Shown here piece after piece: positions 1-7,060 of a stretch of DNA of 64,000 nucleotides. The notes below the pieces were generated by a model. That model saw only the letters and a program-made list of their open reading frames with translations, searched no databases and was not told the origin of the DNA. Position 1 is the first letter of the stretch. Every line of letters starts with the position of its first letter. A program made the translations under genes and the position numbers. The stretch is from JBBSBL01 sp038251325. Lineage in GTDB: Bacteria; Actinomycetota; Thermoleophilia; Solirubrobacterales; Solirubrobacteraceae. The stretch lies in assembly GCA_038251325.1 (NCBI GenBank), contig JBBSBL010000001.1, positions 1 to 64,000 on the forward strand, in the 5' to 3' direction.

Positions 1-110
1 CCGAGGAGGCGGCCGGCGGCGTCTTCCTCCTCTGCTCGCCGTGGGCGAACTACATCCACGGCCAGACGCTCAACGTCACCGGCGGTCAGTTCACCGGGAT
101 GACGACCTAG
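1..110 (+). CDS. Short-chain dehydrogenase/reductase, C-terminal fragment
   Basis: The window opens inside a gene whose last 35 codons read to a TAG at 108-110. The visible end (GQTLNVTGGQFTGM) is the typical SDR C-terminus, where the chain closes over the substrate pocket with a G-Q-T-x-x-V-x-G-G motif. The Rossmann nucleotide-binding motif and catalytic Ser-Tyr-Lys lie outside the window, so substrate and cofactor cannot be judged. It ends tail to tail with the minus-strand membrane protein, overlapping it by 4 bp. Family assignment is fairly sure; the specific function is unknown. Confidence 0.7.
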   Translation, partial: EEAAGGVFLLCSPWANYIHGQTLNVTGGQFTGMTT

Positions 111-541
111 TCCGAGGGACCGCTTGGCGCCGCGGCGTCAGGCCGCGGCGCGGCCGCGGCGCGGCGCGCCCGCAACCGCCGGCCGAGCAGGTGCAGCGGC
201 ACCGCGGGCACCGTGGTCAGGACCAGGAGGAGGACGGCGGGATGCGGGAGCTCGATCGTCCGGTCGGCCCCGGTGAGGGCATCGACGGCGAGGATGCCCG
301 ACCCGAAGAGCAGGCCGCCGGCCAAGCCGCGCAGCGCGGCGCCCCGCGCGGTGCGGTGCTCGGCCCCGCCCAGGATGCCGCCGGCGATGGCGACGACGCT
401 GATGGCGAGATACGACACGCTGCTCGTTCCGAGAGCCCAGCCGGCGACCGCCCCGAGGACGAGCGGGCCGCCGATCACCGAGAGCACCCTCAGCCAGAGC
501 GGCCGCTCCGCCAGGAGCGGCCGCTCGAGCGGGTGCACCAT
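107..541 (-). CDS. Small integral membrane protein, function unknown
   Basis: This 144-residue protein has about four hydrophobic segments (roughly residues 19-37, 41-60, 68-88 and 101-120) and a basic, Ala/Pro-rich cytoplasmic-type tail with an RRLRARR cluster. No catalytic motif is visible. The ATG at 541 lies 8 bp past the stop of the pyrophosphatase gene on the same strand, so the two are probably cotranscribed. I do not recognise the family; a four-helix inner-membrane protein is all the sequence supports. Confidence 0.6.
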   Translation of the reverse strand: MVHPLERPLLAERPLWLRVLSVIGGPLVLGAVAGWALGTSSVSYLAISVVAIAGGILGGAEHRTARGAALRGLAGGLLFGSGILAVDALTGADRTIELPHPAVLLLVLTTVPAVPLHLLGRRLRARRAAAAPRPDAAAPSGPSD

Positions 542-549
542 CGCGCCCC

Positions 550-1659
550 CTACAACTCGGGCGCCCTCGGCGCGGCCTCGCCCATCGCCCGCCACCGCTC
601 GCGCGACTCCTCGATGATCCGCAGCGCCTCCTCGCGCGAGCGCCAGCCCTGGACCTCGACGACCTTGCCCTCGGGCATCTTGTAGATCGAGAAGAAGTGC
701 TGGATCTCGGTGCGGAGCACCGCCGGGATGTCCTCGAGCTTGGAGATGTGGTTCCAGTTGGGGTCCTGGAGCGGGACGCAGACGATCTTGTCGTCCTGGC
801 CGTGGTCGTCGCTCATACGGAAGACCGCGACGGGCTTCACCGGGATGACGCAGCCCGGGAAGGTCGGCTCCGACACGCAGACCATGGCGTCGAGCGGGTC
901 GTTGTCCTCCCCCTCGGTCTCGGGGATGAACCCGTAGTCGGTCGGATAGACCGTCGAGGAGAAGAGGAAGCGGTCGAGCTTGATCGCCTTCAGCTTCGGA
1001 TCCCACTCGTACTTGTTGCGGCTTCCCTTGGGGATCTCGACGAGGCAGATGAGCGGGTCGTCGGACACGGGCGCGATCCTATTGCCCTTCTCGCCGACCC
1101 GCACCTGCCGTGCGCCCAGCGCCAGCCGGCCGCCGGAGACGTAGTCGCCCGCGGGCGAGACGAGCCAGGCGACGAGGTCGTCGACCTCGTCGTCGGTGGT
1201 CGTCTCGCCCGGCGCGACGAGCACCGCCCGCACGCCGAAGCGCGCCCACTCGACCGAGAGCGTGCGCGCGAGGTTCTCCAGCGCGGCCCGCGCGGCCTCG
1301 GCGTGCTCGCCGGCACCCGGGCGCGGGCCGACGAGGACGATCGCGCCGCCCCGGCCTCCGGGGATCATCGCCGCGTTCGCCACCGCGCGGACGAGGCGCC
1401 AGGTCGCGTCGAGCGTCCTGGCCAGCGCCTCGCTCCCGCCGGCGCCGAACGCCTCGCCGACGTGAAGGACCAAGGCGTCGACATGTCCGTGGCGCGTGAC
1501 CAGGTCGTCCCCCCAGGCGTCGGCCGCCGCCGCGTCGAGCGACCACGGGGCGCTGGCCGCCTCGACGGTGCCGCCGAGCGTGGCCAGCCGGCCCGGCGCG
1601 CCCGCCACCGCCACGATGCGGCCGACGAGCAGCCCGTCCCGGAAGCGCACGAGGGCCAT
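550..1659 (-). CDS. ppa: Inorganic pyrophosphatase fused to an N-terminal degenerate SDR domain
   Basis: One open frame of 369 codons encodes two parts. Residues about 203-355 are a family I soluble inorganic pyrophosphatase (PPi + H2O to 2 Pi) with the conserved EIPKGSRNKYE segment, DYGFIPET, the metal-binding signature DNDPLDAMV (252-260) and SDDHGQDDKI (283-292). All expected acidic metal ligands look intact. Residues 1-185 resemble a short SDR: ALENLARTLSVEWARFGVR is typical of the helix after the active site. However, the Y-x-x-x-K pair is replaced by Ala120 and Arg124, and the N-terminal TGxxxGxG loop is not recognisable. An internal GTG at 1066-1068 (Val198) could start a free 172-residue pyrophosphatase, about the usual family length. 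It is either a true fusion or two proteins sharing one frame; I favour fusion with possible internal initiation. Confidence 0.85.
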   Translation of the reverse strand: MALVRFRDGLLVGRIVAVAGAPGRLATLGGTVEAASAPWSLDAAAADAWGDDLVTRHGHVDALVLHVGEAFGAGGSEALARTLDATWRLVRAVANAAMIPGGRGGAIVLVGPRPGAGEHAEAARAALENLARTLSVEWARFGVRAVLVAPGETTTDDEVDDLVAWLVSPAGDYVSGGRLALGARQVRVGEKGNRIAPVSDDPLICLVEIPKGSRNKYEWDPKLKAIKLDRFLFSSTVYPTDYGFIPETEGEDNDPLDAMVCVSEPTFPGCVIPVKPVAVFRMSDDHGQDDKIVCVPLQDPNWNHISKLEDIPAVLRTEIQHFFSIYKMPEGKVVEVQGWRSREEALRIIEESRERWRAMGEAAPRAPEL

Positions 1660-1670
1660 GGCGTCGCCGG

Positions 1671-1688
1671 ACGCTACAGGTATAGCCT
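1671..1688. promoter_or_regulatory. Divergent promoter region, pyrophosphatase / MBL hydrolase
   Basis: Only 38 bp separate the two divergent start codons. On the plus strand TAGCCT (1683-1688) lies 9 nt before the ATG at 1698. On the minus strand TAGCGT (1676 down to 1671) lies 11 nt before the ATG at 1659. Both fit TAnnnT -10 elements, so leaders would be almost absent. No convincing -35 boxes are visible. Confidence 0.45.
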
Positions 1689-1697
1689 CCGCCGGCG

Positions 1698-2597
1698 ATG
1701 GCGGTCCACACCACTCCCCGTCCGGCGGAGCTGCCGCTCCCGGGGGGCCGCGAGGGCGCGGCCGTCCGGCTGCATCCGCTGCTGACCGGTGAGCTCGACG
1801 CCCCGCCCGCCTTCGTCGAGCGGCGGGAGGTTCCGCTCTCCGACCTCCGCACCTGGACGACGATGCTCCTGCGGCGCGGCGAGACGGTCCCTCTTCCCGT
1901 GCCGGCGTTCCTCGTCGAGCACCCCGGGGCGGGGCTCGTGCTCGTCGACACCGGCCTGCACCCGTGCTGCGCCGGCGACGAGCAGAACCTCGGCGTCATG
2001 GGTCGGGTGCTGCCGATCCGCATGGAGCCCGAGCAGGCGGCGAGCGCCCGCCTTCGTGAGCTCGGCCACGCGCCGCAGGACGTCGCGGTGGTGGTGATGA
2101 CGCACCTGCACAACGACCACGCGAGCGCCGTCGCCGAGTACCCGGACGCGACCTTCGTCATCGATCACGAGGAGTGGGCCGCCGCGACCGCGCCCCGGCC
2201 CTCGCTCCGCGGCTACGTCCCGCGGCAGTTCGACCATGCCTTCGACTGGCGAACCGTCGATCTCGCCGGCGCCGGCACCGAGTCCTTCGCGACGTTCGCG
2301 CGCGCCCTCGACCTGTTCGGGGACGGCTCGGTCCGCCTGCTCTCCACACCGGGGCACACTCCCGGCCACCTCTCGGTCCTCCTGCGCCTGGCCGGCCGCG
2401 AGGCCCTGCTGATCGGCGACGCCGCCTACACGATGCGGACGCTGGCCGGCGAGGCCCGGCCGTTCCTCGTCGAGGACGCCCATCGCTTCCAGCGCTCGCT
2501 CGGCGAGCTCCGCCATTTCGTGGAGCAGACGCCCGGACTCCTCGTGATCCCCGGTCACGACCCGGAGCGCTGGGCCGAGCTGGAACCGAGCTACTGA
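1698..2597 (+). CDS. Metallo-beta-lactamase-fold hydrolase, AHL-lactonase-like
   Basis: This 299-residue cytosolic protein has the full di-zinc MBL motif set: HLHNDH at 136-141, STPGHTPGH at 217-224, the bridging Asp241 in IGDAAY, and a late His287 in PGHD. The segment LVDTGLHP (82-89) precedes the zinc site, as in N-acyl-homoserine lactonases of the AiiA/AttM group, which open the lactone ring of quorum signals. Sequence alone cannot separate true AHL lactonases from other lactone or ester hydrolases with this fold. It is divergent from the pyrophosphatase gene and convergent with the acyltransferase, 4 bp away. MBL fold certain, substrate uncertain. Confidence 0.8.
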   Translation: MAVHTTPRPAELPLPGGREGAAVRLHPLLTGELDAPPAFVERREVPLSDLRTWTTMLLRRGETVPLPVPAFLVEHPGAGLVLVDTGLHPCCAGDEQNLGVMGRVLPIRMEPEQAASARLRELGHAPQDVAVVVMTHLHNDHASAVAEYPDATFVIDHEEWAAATAPRPSLRGYVPRQFDHAFDWRTVDLAGAGTESFATFARALDLFGDGSVRLLSTPGHTPGHLSVLLRLAGREALLIGDAAYTMRTLAGEARPFLVEDAHRFQRSLGELRHFVEQTPGLLVIPGHDPERWAELEPSY

Positions 2598-2601
2598 CGA
2601 C

Positions 2602-3366
2602 CTAGGAGGACGCCGGGGCGGCGCCGGCACGCCGGCCGCGGCGCTCGGCCCGCACGCGTTGGCGCACCGCCCGGCTGCCGTAGGCCTCCAGCCCGGCGTA
2701 CAGCGTCTTGATGCGCGAGAACACCTCGTCGGCCGCGCGCTGGGACTGCTCACGGGCCGGATGCTCCACCGCCTCGAACCGCACCGGGTCCCCGTACTGC
2801 ACCGTGACCTTCGGGAACTGCAGCCGCTTCCAGTTGCGGACCTTGTGGGATCCGTGGATCGCGATGGGGACGACGGGCGCGCCGGTCTCGAGCGCGAGGC
2901 GGCCGATCCCGGGCTTCGCCCGCTCCGCCATCTTCCCGGTGCGGGAGCGCCCGCCCTCGCAGTACATGACGATCGCGTTGCCGCGCGCCAGGACGGCCCG
3001 TGCGACGGCGAACGAGCGCTCGTCGCGCGCGCCGCGCCGGATCGGGAACACGCCGCCGTGCGTGTAGATGAACTGCAGCGGCGGCGTGAACAGCTGGGAC
3101 TTCGCCACGAACTGCACGCGCCGGCGCGTGAACGCGCCGGCGAAGAAGTGATCCATGAACGAGAAGTGGTTCGGCGCCAGGATCACCGGCCCGGGCGGCA
3201 CCTTCTCCGAGGAGATCGAGCGGCCGCGGAAGGCCAGCATGACGTAGGGCACCACGACGAGCCGGACGACCTCGTACATCGCGTCGGGCTCGCCCCGCTC
3301 GACCCGATCGTAGAACTGGTCGAAGTACTCCGCCGGGCGCGGGTCCTTGTAGACCTGCTCCTTCAT
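2602..3366 (-). CDS. 1-acyl-sn-glycerol-3-phosphate acyltransferase family (PlsC-like)
   Basis: The product (254 residues) belongs to the membrane-associated glycerophosphate acyltransferases that move an acyl group onto lysophosphatidate or a similar acceptor. It shows motif I NHFSFMD (66-72, catalytic H-x4-D), the substrate-binding EGGRSRTG (137-144) and the late VPIAIHGS motif. The hydrophobic stretch at about 33-47 may anchor it. It lies downstream of glycerol kinase on the same strand, which would make a compact glycerol to glycerol-3-phosphate to phospholipid route. A TAGGCT box overlaps the glpK stop at 3416-3421. A GTG at 3405 is an alternative start that adds 13 residues. Confidence 0.85.
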   Translation of the reverse strand: MKEQVYKDPRPAEYFDQFYDRVERGEPDAMYEVVRLVVVPYVMLAFRGRSISSEKVPPGPVILAPNHFSFMDHFFAGAFTRRRVQFVAKSQLFTPPLQFIYTHGGVFPIRRGARDERSFAVARAVLARGNAIVMYCEGGRSRTGKMAERAKPGIGRLALETGAPVVPIAIHGSHKVRNWKRLQFPKVTVQYGDPVRFEAVEHPAREQSQRAADEVFSRIKTLYAGLEAYGSRAVRQRVRAERRGRRAGAAPASS

Positions 3367-3418
3367 CGGCACGAGCGCCGGCGCCCTGTCGCTTTCGTGC
3401 GGCACGGTGCCCCGAAGC

Positions 3419-4918
3419 CTACCCGGCGGCGGGCGACTCGACGCCCTGGGTCCATCCGCGGGAGCGCTCGACCGCGCGTGACCAACCGGCGAGCAGGCCG
3501 GCCCGCTCGTCGTCGCCCATGCGCGGCTCGTAGCGCGCGCGCTCGCGCCACGAGCGCCGCAGGTCGTCGAGCGTGAGCGTCGCCGTGCCCACCCCGGCGA
3601 GGAAGGCCGCGCCAAGGGCGGTGGTCTCGGCCACCTCGGGCACGACGACCGGCACCCCGAGGACGTCGGCTTGGAACTGCATGAGCCACGCGTTGGCGGT
3701 GGCCCCGCCGTCGGCCCGCAGCTCGGCCAGCGGCGCGCCGCTCGCCGCCTCCATCGCGCGGACGGCGTCGACCGCCTGGTAGGCGATGGCCTCGAGCGCC
3801 GCGCGGGCCAGGTGCGCCCGCCCCGACCCGCGCGTGAGCCCGACGATCGTCCCGCGCGCGTGCGGATCCCAGTGCGGGGAGCCGAGCCCCGTGAGCGCGG
3901 GCACGAAGTACACGCCGTCGTTGCCCTCGAGCGAGCTCGCGAGCGCCTCGGTCTCGGACGCCTTGCCGACGATGCCGAGGCCGTCGCGCAGCCACTGGAT
4001 CGCGGCGCCGGTGACGAAGATGCTCGCCTCCAGCGCGTAGGTCGTGCTCGCCCCCACCCCCCACGCGACGGTTCCGACCAGACCCTCGACCGGCTCGGGC
4101 GCCCGGTGGCCGACGTTCAGGAGGACGAAGGACCCGGTCCCGTAGGTGTTCTTGCCCTGGCCGGGATCGAGGCAGCCCTGGCCGAAGAGGGCCGACTGCT
4201 GGTCGCCCGCCACGCCGGCCACGGGGACCTCGTGGCCATGGAACGCCGCCGCGCTCGTGCGGCCGACCTCGCCCGCGCTCGGCCGCACGGCGGGCAGCGC
4301 GCTCTCGGGGACGCCGAACAGCTCGAGCAGCTGCGGGTCCCACGCACCGGCGCGGATGTCGTAGAGCATGGTCCGCGACGCGTTCGACGGGTCGGTCACG
4401 TGCTCGCCGGTGAGGCGGAAGACGAGCCAGGAGTCGATCGTGCCGAAGACCGCCTCGCCCCGATCGACCCGCGCCCGCAGGCCGGGAACCTCGTCGAGCA
4501 GCCAGCCGATCTTCGTCGCCGAGAAGTAGGGGTCGAGCACGAGCCCCGTGGTGGCACGGACGTGCGGCTCGTGGCCCGCGGCGCGCAAGGCCTCGCAGCG
4601 CTCCGCGGTCCGGCGGTCCTGCCAGACGATCGCCCGGTGCAGCGGCGCGCCGCTCGCGGGATCCCAGACGCAGACCGTCTCGCGCTGGTTGGTGATGCCG
4701 ATCGCGTCGAGCTCGCCCGGGCCGACGCCCGCGTCCTTCAGCGCCTCGCCGGCGAGATCGTGCGTCGTCGTCCAGATCTCCTCGGCGTCGTGCTCGACCC
4801 AGCCAGGCCGCGGGAAGTGCTGGGTGATCTCGCGATAGGCGCGCCCCAGGATCTCGGCCCGGTCGTCGAACACCAGGCAGGTGACGCCGGTCGTGCCTTC
4901 GTCGATGGCGAGGATCAC
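3419..4918 (-). CDS. glpK: Glycerol kinase
   Basis: The enzyme phosphorylates glycerol to sn-glycerol 3-phosphate with ATP. It has the FGGY/actin-like ATPase fold: the N-terminal phosphate loop AIDEGTTGVTC, the glycerol-contacting region GWVEHDAEEIW, ITNQRETVCVWD, WQDRRT, the Asp-containing GVAGDQQSALFGQ and the C-terminal DGGATANAWLMQ. Length (499 residues) matches the family. I chose the GTG at 4918 rather than an upstream ATG because the protein then begins VILAIDEGTTG as family members do, and because a TAGGCT -10 box ends exactly 7 nt before it. The gene probably shares a transcript with the acyltransferase. Confidence 0.95.
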   Translation of the reverse strand: MILAIDEGTTGVTCLVFDDRAEILGRAYREITQHFPRPGWVEHDAEEIWTTTHDLAGEALKDAGVGPGELDAIGITNQRETVCVWDPASGAPLHRAIVWQDRRTAERCEALRAAGHEPHVRATTGLVLDPYFSATKIGWLLDEVPGLRARVDRGEAVFGTIDSWLVFRLTGEHVTDPSNASRTMLYDIRAGAWDPQLLELFGVPESALPAVRPSAGEVGRTSAAAFHGHEVPVAGVAGDQQSALFGQGCLDPGQGKNTYGTGSFVLLNVGHRAPEPVEGLVGTVAWGVGASTTYALEASIFVTGAAIQWLRDGLGIVGKASETEALASSLEGNDGVYFVPALTGLGSPHWDPHARGTIVGLTRGSGRAHLARAALEAIAYQAVDAVRAMEAASGAPLAELRADGGATANAWLMQFQADVLGVPVVVPEVAETTALGAAFLAGVGTATLTLDDLRRSWRERARYEPRMGDDERAGLLAGWSRAVERSRGWTQGVESPAAG

Positions 4919-4925
4919 GGGCCGG

Positions 4926-4931
4926 AGCCTA
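4926..4931 (-). promoter_or_regulatory. -10 box of glpK, leaderless
   Basis: TAGGCT on the minus strand is separated by 7 nt (CCGGCCC) from the GTG start. That puts the expected transcription start on the first base of the codon. No Shine-Dalgarno sequence is present. Confidence 0.5.
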
Positions 4932-4961
4932 ATCCCGGCGCTCGATCGCCCCGGCGCGGCG

Positions 4962-5246
4962 TCAGGCGATGCTCGAGCGCCGCGAGGGCGACGCACGAGC
5001 CGGGATCGGCTGGGGGCCGCCGGAGTCGGCCGCGCTCACGCGGCTCGACGCCCGCTCGTCGGTCACCACGGCGATCACCACCCAGGCCACCACCGCCGAG
5101 GCGACGAGCGCTCCCGCGACCCACCACTCTCCCGAGAGCATCCGGACGGCGGCGACGCCGCCGACGGCGATGGCCGCGGAGAGGACGAGGAGGAGGGCGA
5201 GCACCAGGCCGGGACGTCCGCCGGAGGACCGCTTCCTTGTGCGCAT
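4962..5246 (-). CDS. Small two-TM membrane protein, function unknown
   Basis: The 94-residue product has a basic N-terminus (MRTRKRSSGG), two hydrophobic segments (about 13-35 and 43-62) and a Ser/Pro/Arg-rich tail. The ATG at 5246 follows a TATAGA box by 8 nt, which suggests a nearly leaderless transcript. It is divergent from the biotinyl-domain gene. No catalytic motif is visible and I do not recognise the family. Confidence 0.55.
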   Translation of the reverse strand: MRTRKRSSGGRPGLVLALLLVLSAAIAVGGVAAVRMLSGEWWVAGALVASAVVAWVVIAVVTDERASSRVSAADSGGPQPIPARASPSRRSSIA

Positions 5247-5372
5247 GGTGACGTTCTATACCTCACCCCGGTCGGAACGCGCGCGCCGTCGGGGCGCCTT
5301 GAGCGAGAAGAACCCGGTCGTTCCGAAGACACCGTTTTCCAGGTCCGCGGCCGGTCGGTCGGCGGCGCTGAG

Positions 5373-5378
5373 TATGGT
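5373..5378 (+). promoter_or_regulatory. Candidate -10 box for the biotinyl-domain gene
   Basis: TATGGT lies about 50 nt upstream of the GTG at 5428, in a 181-bp divergent intergenic region. A good -35 is not evident. Unlike most first genes here, this transcript would have a leader carrying a clear ribosome binding site (GGGAGG, 7 nt before the GTG). Confidence 0.3.
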
Positions 5379-5427
5379 GCTCGCGCTCCGGACCGGCGAG
5401 CCAGCGGACACGACGGGAGGACCCACG

Positions 5428-5640
5428 GTGCCAGACGTCGAGGCCCACATCACGGGCACGGTGTGGAAGATCGAGGTGCAGGTCGGCGACGCGATCGAGG
5501 AGGGCGACACGGTCGTCATCCTCGAGTCGATGAAGATGGAGATGCCGGTGGAGGCCGAGGATCCCGGCAAGGTCTCGGAGATCCGCTGCGCGGAGGGCCA
5601 GTCGGTCTCCGAGGGCGACACGCTCGTCGTGCTCGAGTAG
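5428..5640 (+). CDS. Free-standing biotinyl (BCCP-like) domain protein
   Basis: This 70-residue protein is just one biotinyl/lipoyl domain. The biotinylation site is ESMKMEMP with Lys36, the classic (A/S)-M-K-M turn modified by biotin protein ligase. Glycines and the final GDTLVVLE strand complete the barrel. It lacks the Pro/Ala-rich linker of AccB, so it is a minimal carrier, probably serving an acyl-CoA carboxylase encoded elsewhere. The start is a GTG preceded by GGGAGG at 7 nt. The crotonase gene follows after 3 bp, so they form an operon, and biotin synthesis genes begin 1.4 kb further on. Confidence 0.85.
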   Translation: MPDVEAHITGTVWKIEVQVGDAIEEGDTVVILESMKMEMPVEAEDPGKVSEIRCAEGQSVSEGDTLVVLE

Positions 5641-5643
5641 CGC

Positions 5644-6444
5644 GTGGGCGAGGGACCCGAGCCCGGCGGGCGACTGCGCGTCGAGGTGCCGGCGCCCGGC
5701 GTCGCGCGCATCACGTTCGCGAATCCCGGAAAGCGGGGGGCGCTCGACCACGCGATCCTTGACGGGATCGCCGAGACCCTGCCGGGGCTCGACGCCCGCT
5801 GCGTAATCCTCACCGGCGAGGGCCCGACGTTCTCGTCGGGATACGACATCGGCGACCTGGCCGACGACGTCTTCGCGCGGGAGGCCGAGCGTCTGGTCGC
5901 CCATCCGTTCACGAGCGCGCTCGAGGCGCTGGACGCCCACCCGTGGCCGACCGTCGCGGCGCTGAACGGCCACGCGATCGGCGGCGGGCTCGAGCTCGCG
6001 CTCGCCTGCGACCTGCGGGTGGCCGACGCCGAGGCGCGGCTCGGGATGCCGCCGGCGAAGCTCGGCCTCGTCTACTCGCACACCGGCCTGCGCCGGTTCG
6101 TCGACGCGATCGGTTTCCCGCGCACGCGCGAGCTCTTCCTGGTCGGGCGCCGGATCGACGCCGCCACCGCGCTGTCGTGGGGACTGGTCAACGAGCTGGC
6201 CCCCGGTGGGACGCTCGCGGAGCACGCGCTCGCCCTCGCGCAGGAGATCGCGGGCAACGCCCCCCTGTCGCTGAGCGGGAACAAGCGGATCCTGCGCGCG
6301 CTCTCCGACGCGCGCGGATCGCTCGACCCGGAGGTCGAGGCGGAGCTCGTCGCGCTGCGCGAGTCGTGCTTCACCTCCGCCGACTTCCGCGAGGGCGTCC
6401 GCGCGTTCGGCGAGCGACGCCCGCCGCGATGGACCGGCGCCTGA
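5644..6444 (+). CDS. Enoyl-CoA hydratase/isomerase family (crotonase) protein
   Basis: The 266-residue protein has the crotonase fold. Oxyanion-hole segments are FSSGYDIG (63-70) and NGHAIGGG (108-115), followed by ELALACDLRVADAEARLGMP. The first catalytic acid of hydratases (in GGGLELA, Glu117) is kept, but the second, normally in a QPE motif, is replaced by PPAKLG (136-141). It may therefore be an isomerase, decarboxylase or other crotonase-type enzyme rather than a standard hydratase. It begins with GTG 3 bp after the biotinyl-carrier gene. The pairing hints at a CoA-ester carboxylation or decarboxylation step, which is inference. Confidence 0.85.
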   Translation: MGEGPEPGGRLRVEVPAPGVARITFANPGKRGALDHAILDGIAETLPGLDARCVILTGEGPTFSSGYDIGDLADDVFAREAERLVAHPFTSALEALDAHPWPTVAALNGHAIGGGLELALACDLRVADAEARLGMPPAKLGLVYSHTGLRRFVDAIGFPRTRELFLVGRRIDAATALSWGLVNELAPGGTLAEHALALAQEIAGNAPLSLSGNKRILRALSDARGSLDPEVEAELVALRESCFTSADFREGVRAFGERRPPRWTGA

Positions 6445-6451
6445 GCAACCG

Positions 6452-6970
6452 CTAGCGGGGCTCGTCCGCAGCGCGCGTGTGCCCACGTCGCTCCTCGCTG
6501 TGGCGGCGACGCAGCGGGATCGCGAACCACAGCGTCACGAAGAGCAGCGCGAGGGCGCCGGTCGCCGCGCCGACGACCACGCCGGAGTCGTAGAGCACGT
6601 CGCTGACCAGCATCACCGCGCCGACCATCGCGAGGGCGAGGCAGGACAGCCCGACGAGCATCCAGCGGCTCCCGGTGGCGATCACCTCGCGTCGCGCGTG
6701 GTGGCGGAAGACGATGCGGTGGTACGCGGTCGGGCCGATGAGGAACGCGGCCGCCGCGGCCGTGGCCAGCAGGGTGGCGAAGTAGAGCGTGCGCTGGAAG
6801 TCGGTTATCCCCCCGAAGCGCGCGCTGAACGGGAGCGTGAGCAGGAAGGCGAAGAGGATCTGCACGCCGGCCTGAGCGACGCGGAGCTCCTGCAGGAGCT
6901 CGGTCATGTTGCGGGCGAGCTGCTGCTGCTCGGTCTCGGCGGGCCCCCTGGTCGGGACGTGGTCATCCAT
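6452..6970 (-). CDS. DUF6328 family membrane protein
   Basis: This 172-residue protein has the family hallmark LLQELRVAQAGVQILFAFLL near its N-terminus, then four hydrophobic segments (about 36-52, 63-83, 106-127 and 133-153) and a charged C-terminal tail. DUF6328 proteins are common in actinobacteria and have no known function. A TAGGCT box (6980-6985) lies 9 nt before the ATG. It converges with the crotonase gene and is divergent from bioB. Confidence 0.75.
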   Translation of the reverse strand: MDDHVPTRGPAETEQQQLARNMTELLQELRVAQAGVQILFAFLLTLPFSARFGGITDFQRTLYFATLLATAAAAAFLIGPTAYHRIVFRHHARREVIATGSRWMLVGLSCLALAMVGAVMLVSDVLYDSGVVVGAATGALALLFVTLWFAIPLRRRHSEERRGHTRAADEPR

Positions 6971-7021
6971 CGCGGGGCGAGCCTACCCGCGCGCCACCGC
7001 GGAGTCGTCCGGGGGCGTCCC

Positions 7022-7027
7022 TACTTT
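7022..7027 (+). promoter_or_regulatory. Candidate -10 box for the bioBFD operon
   Basis: TACTTT lies 33 nt upstream of the bioB ATG. The implied short leader contains GAGGGAGG (7041-7048), a strong ribosome binding site. I see no palindrome that would be a clear BirA or BioR/BioQ operator here. Confidence 0.35.
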
Positions 7028-7060
7028 CCGGGCCAATCGAGAGGGAGGTTGCCGCCCGCC

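Noticed and set aside
1079..2161. Long open frame on the minus strand through the MBL hydrolase gene (about 360 codons)
   Set aside because: It is rich in Arg, Ala, Ser and Pro in the way of a shadow of GC-rich coding sequence, and covers genes with clear families in other frames.
7028..7060. BirA/BioR-type operator in front of bioB
   Set aside because: I found no clear palindrome of the expected type in the leader; only a ribosome binding site and a -10-like box are visible.
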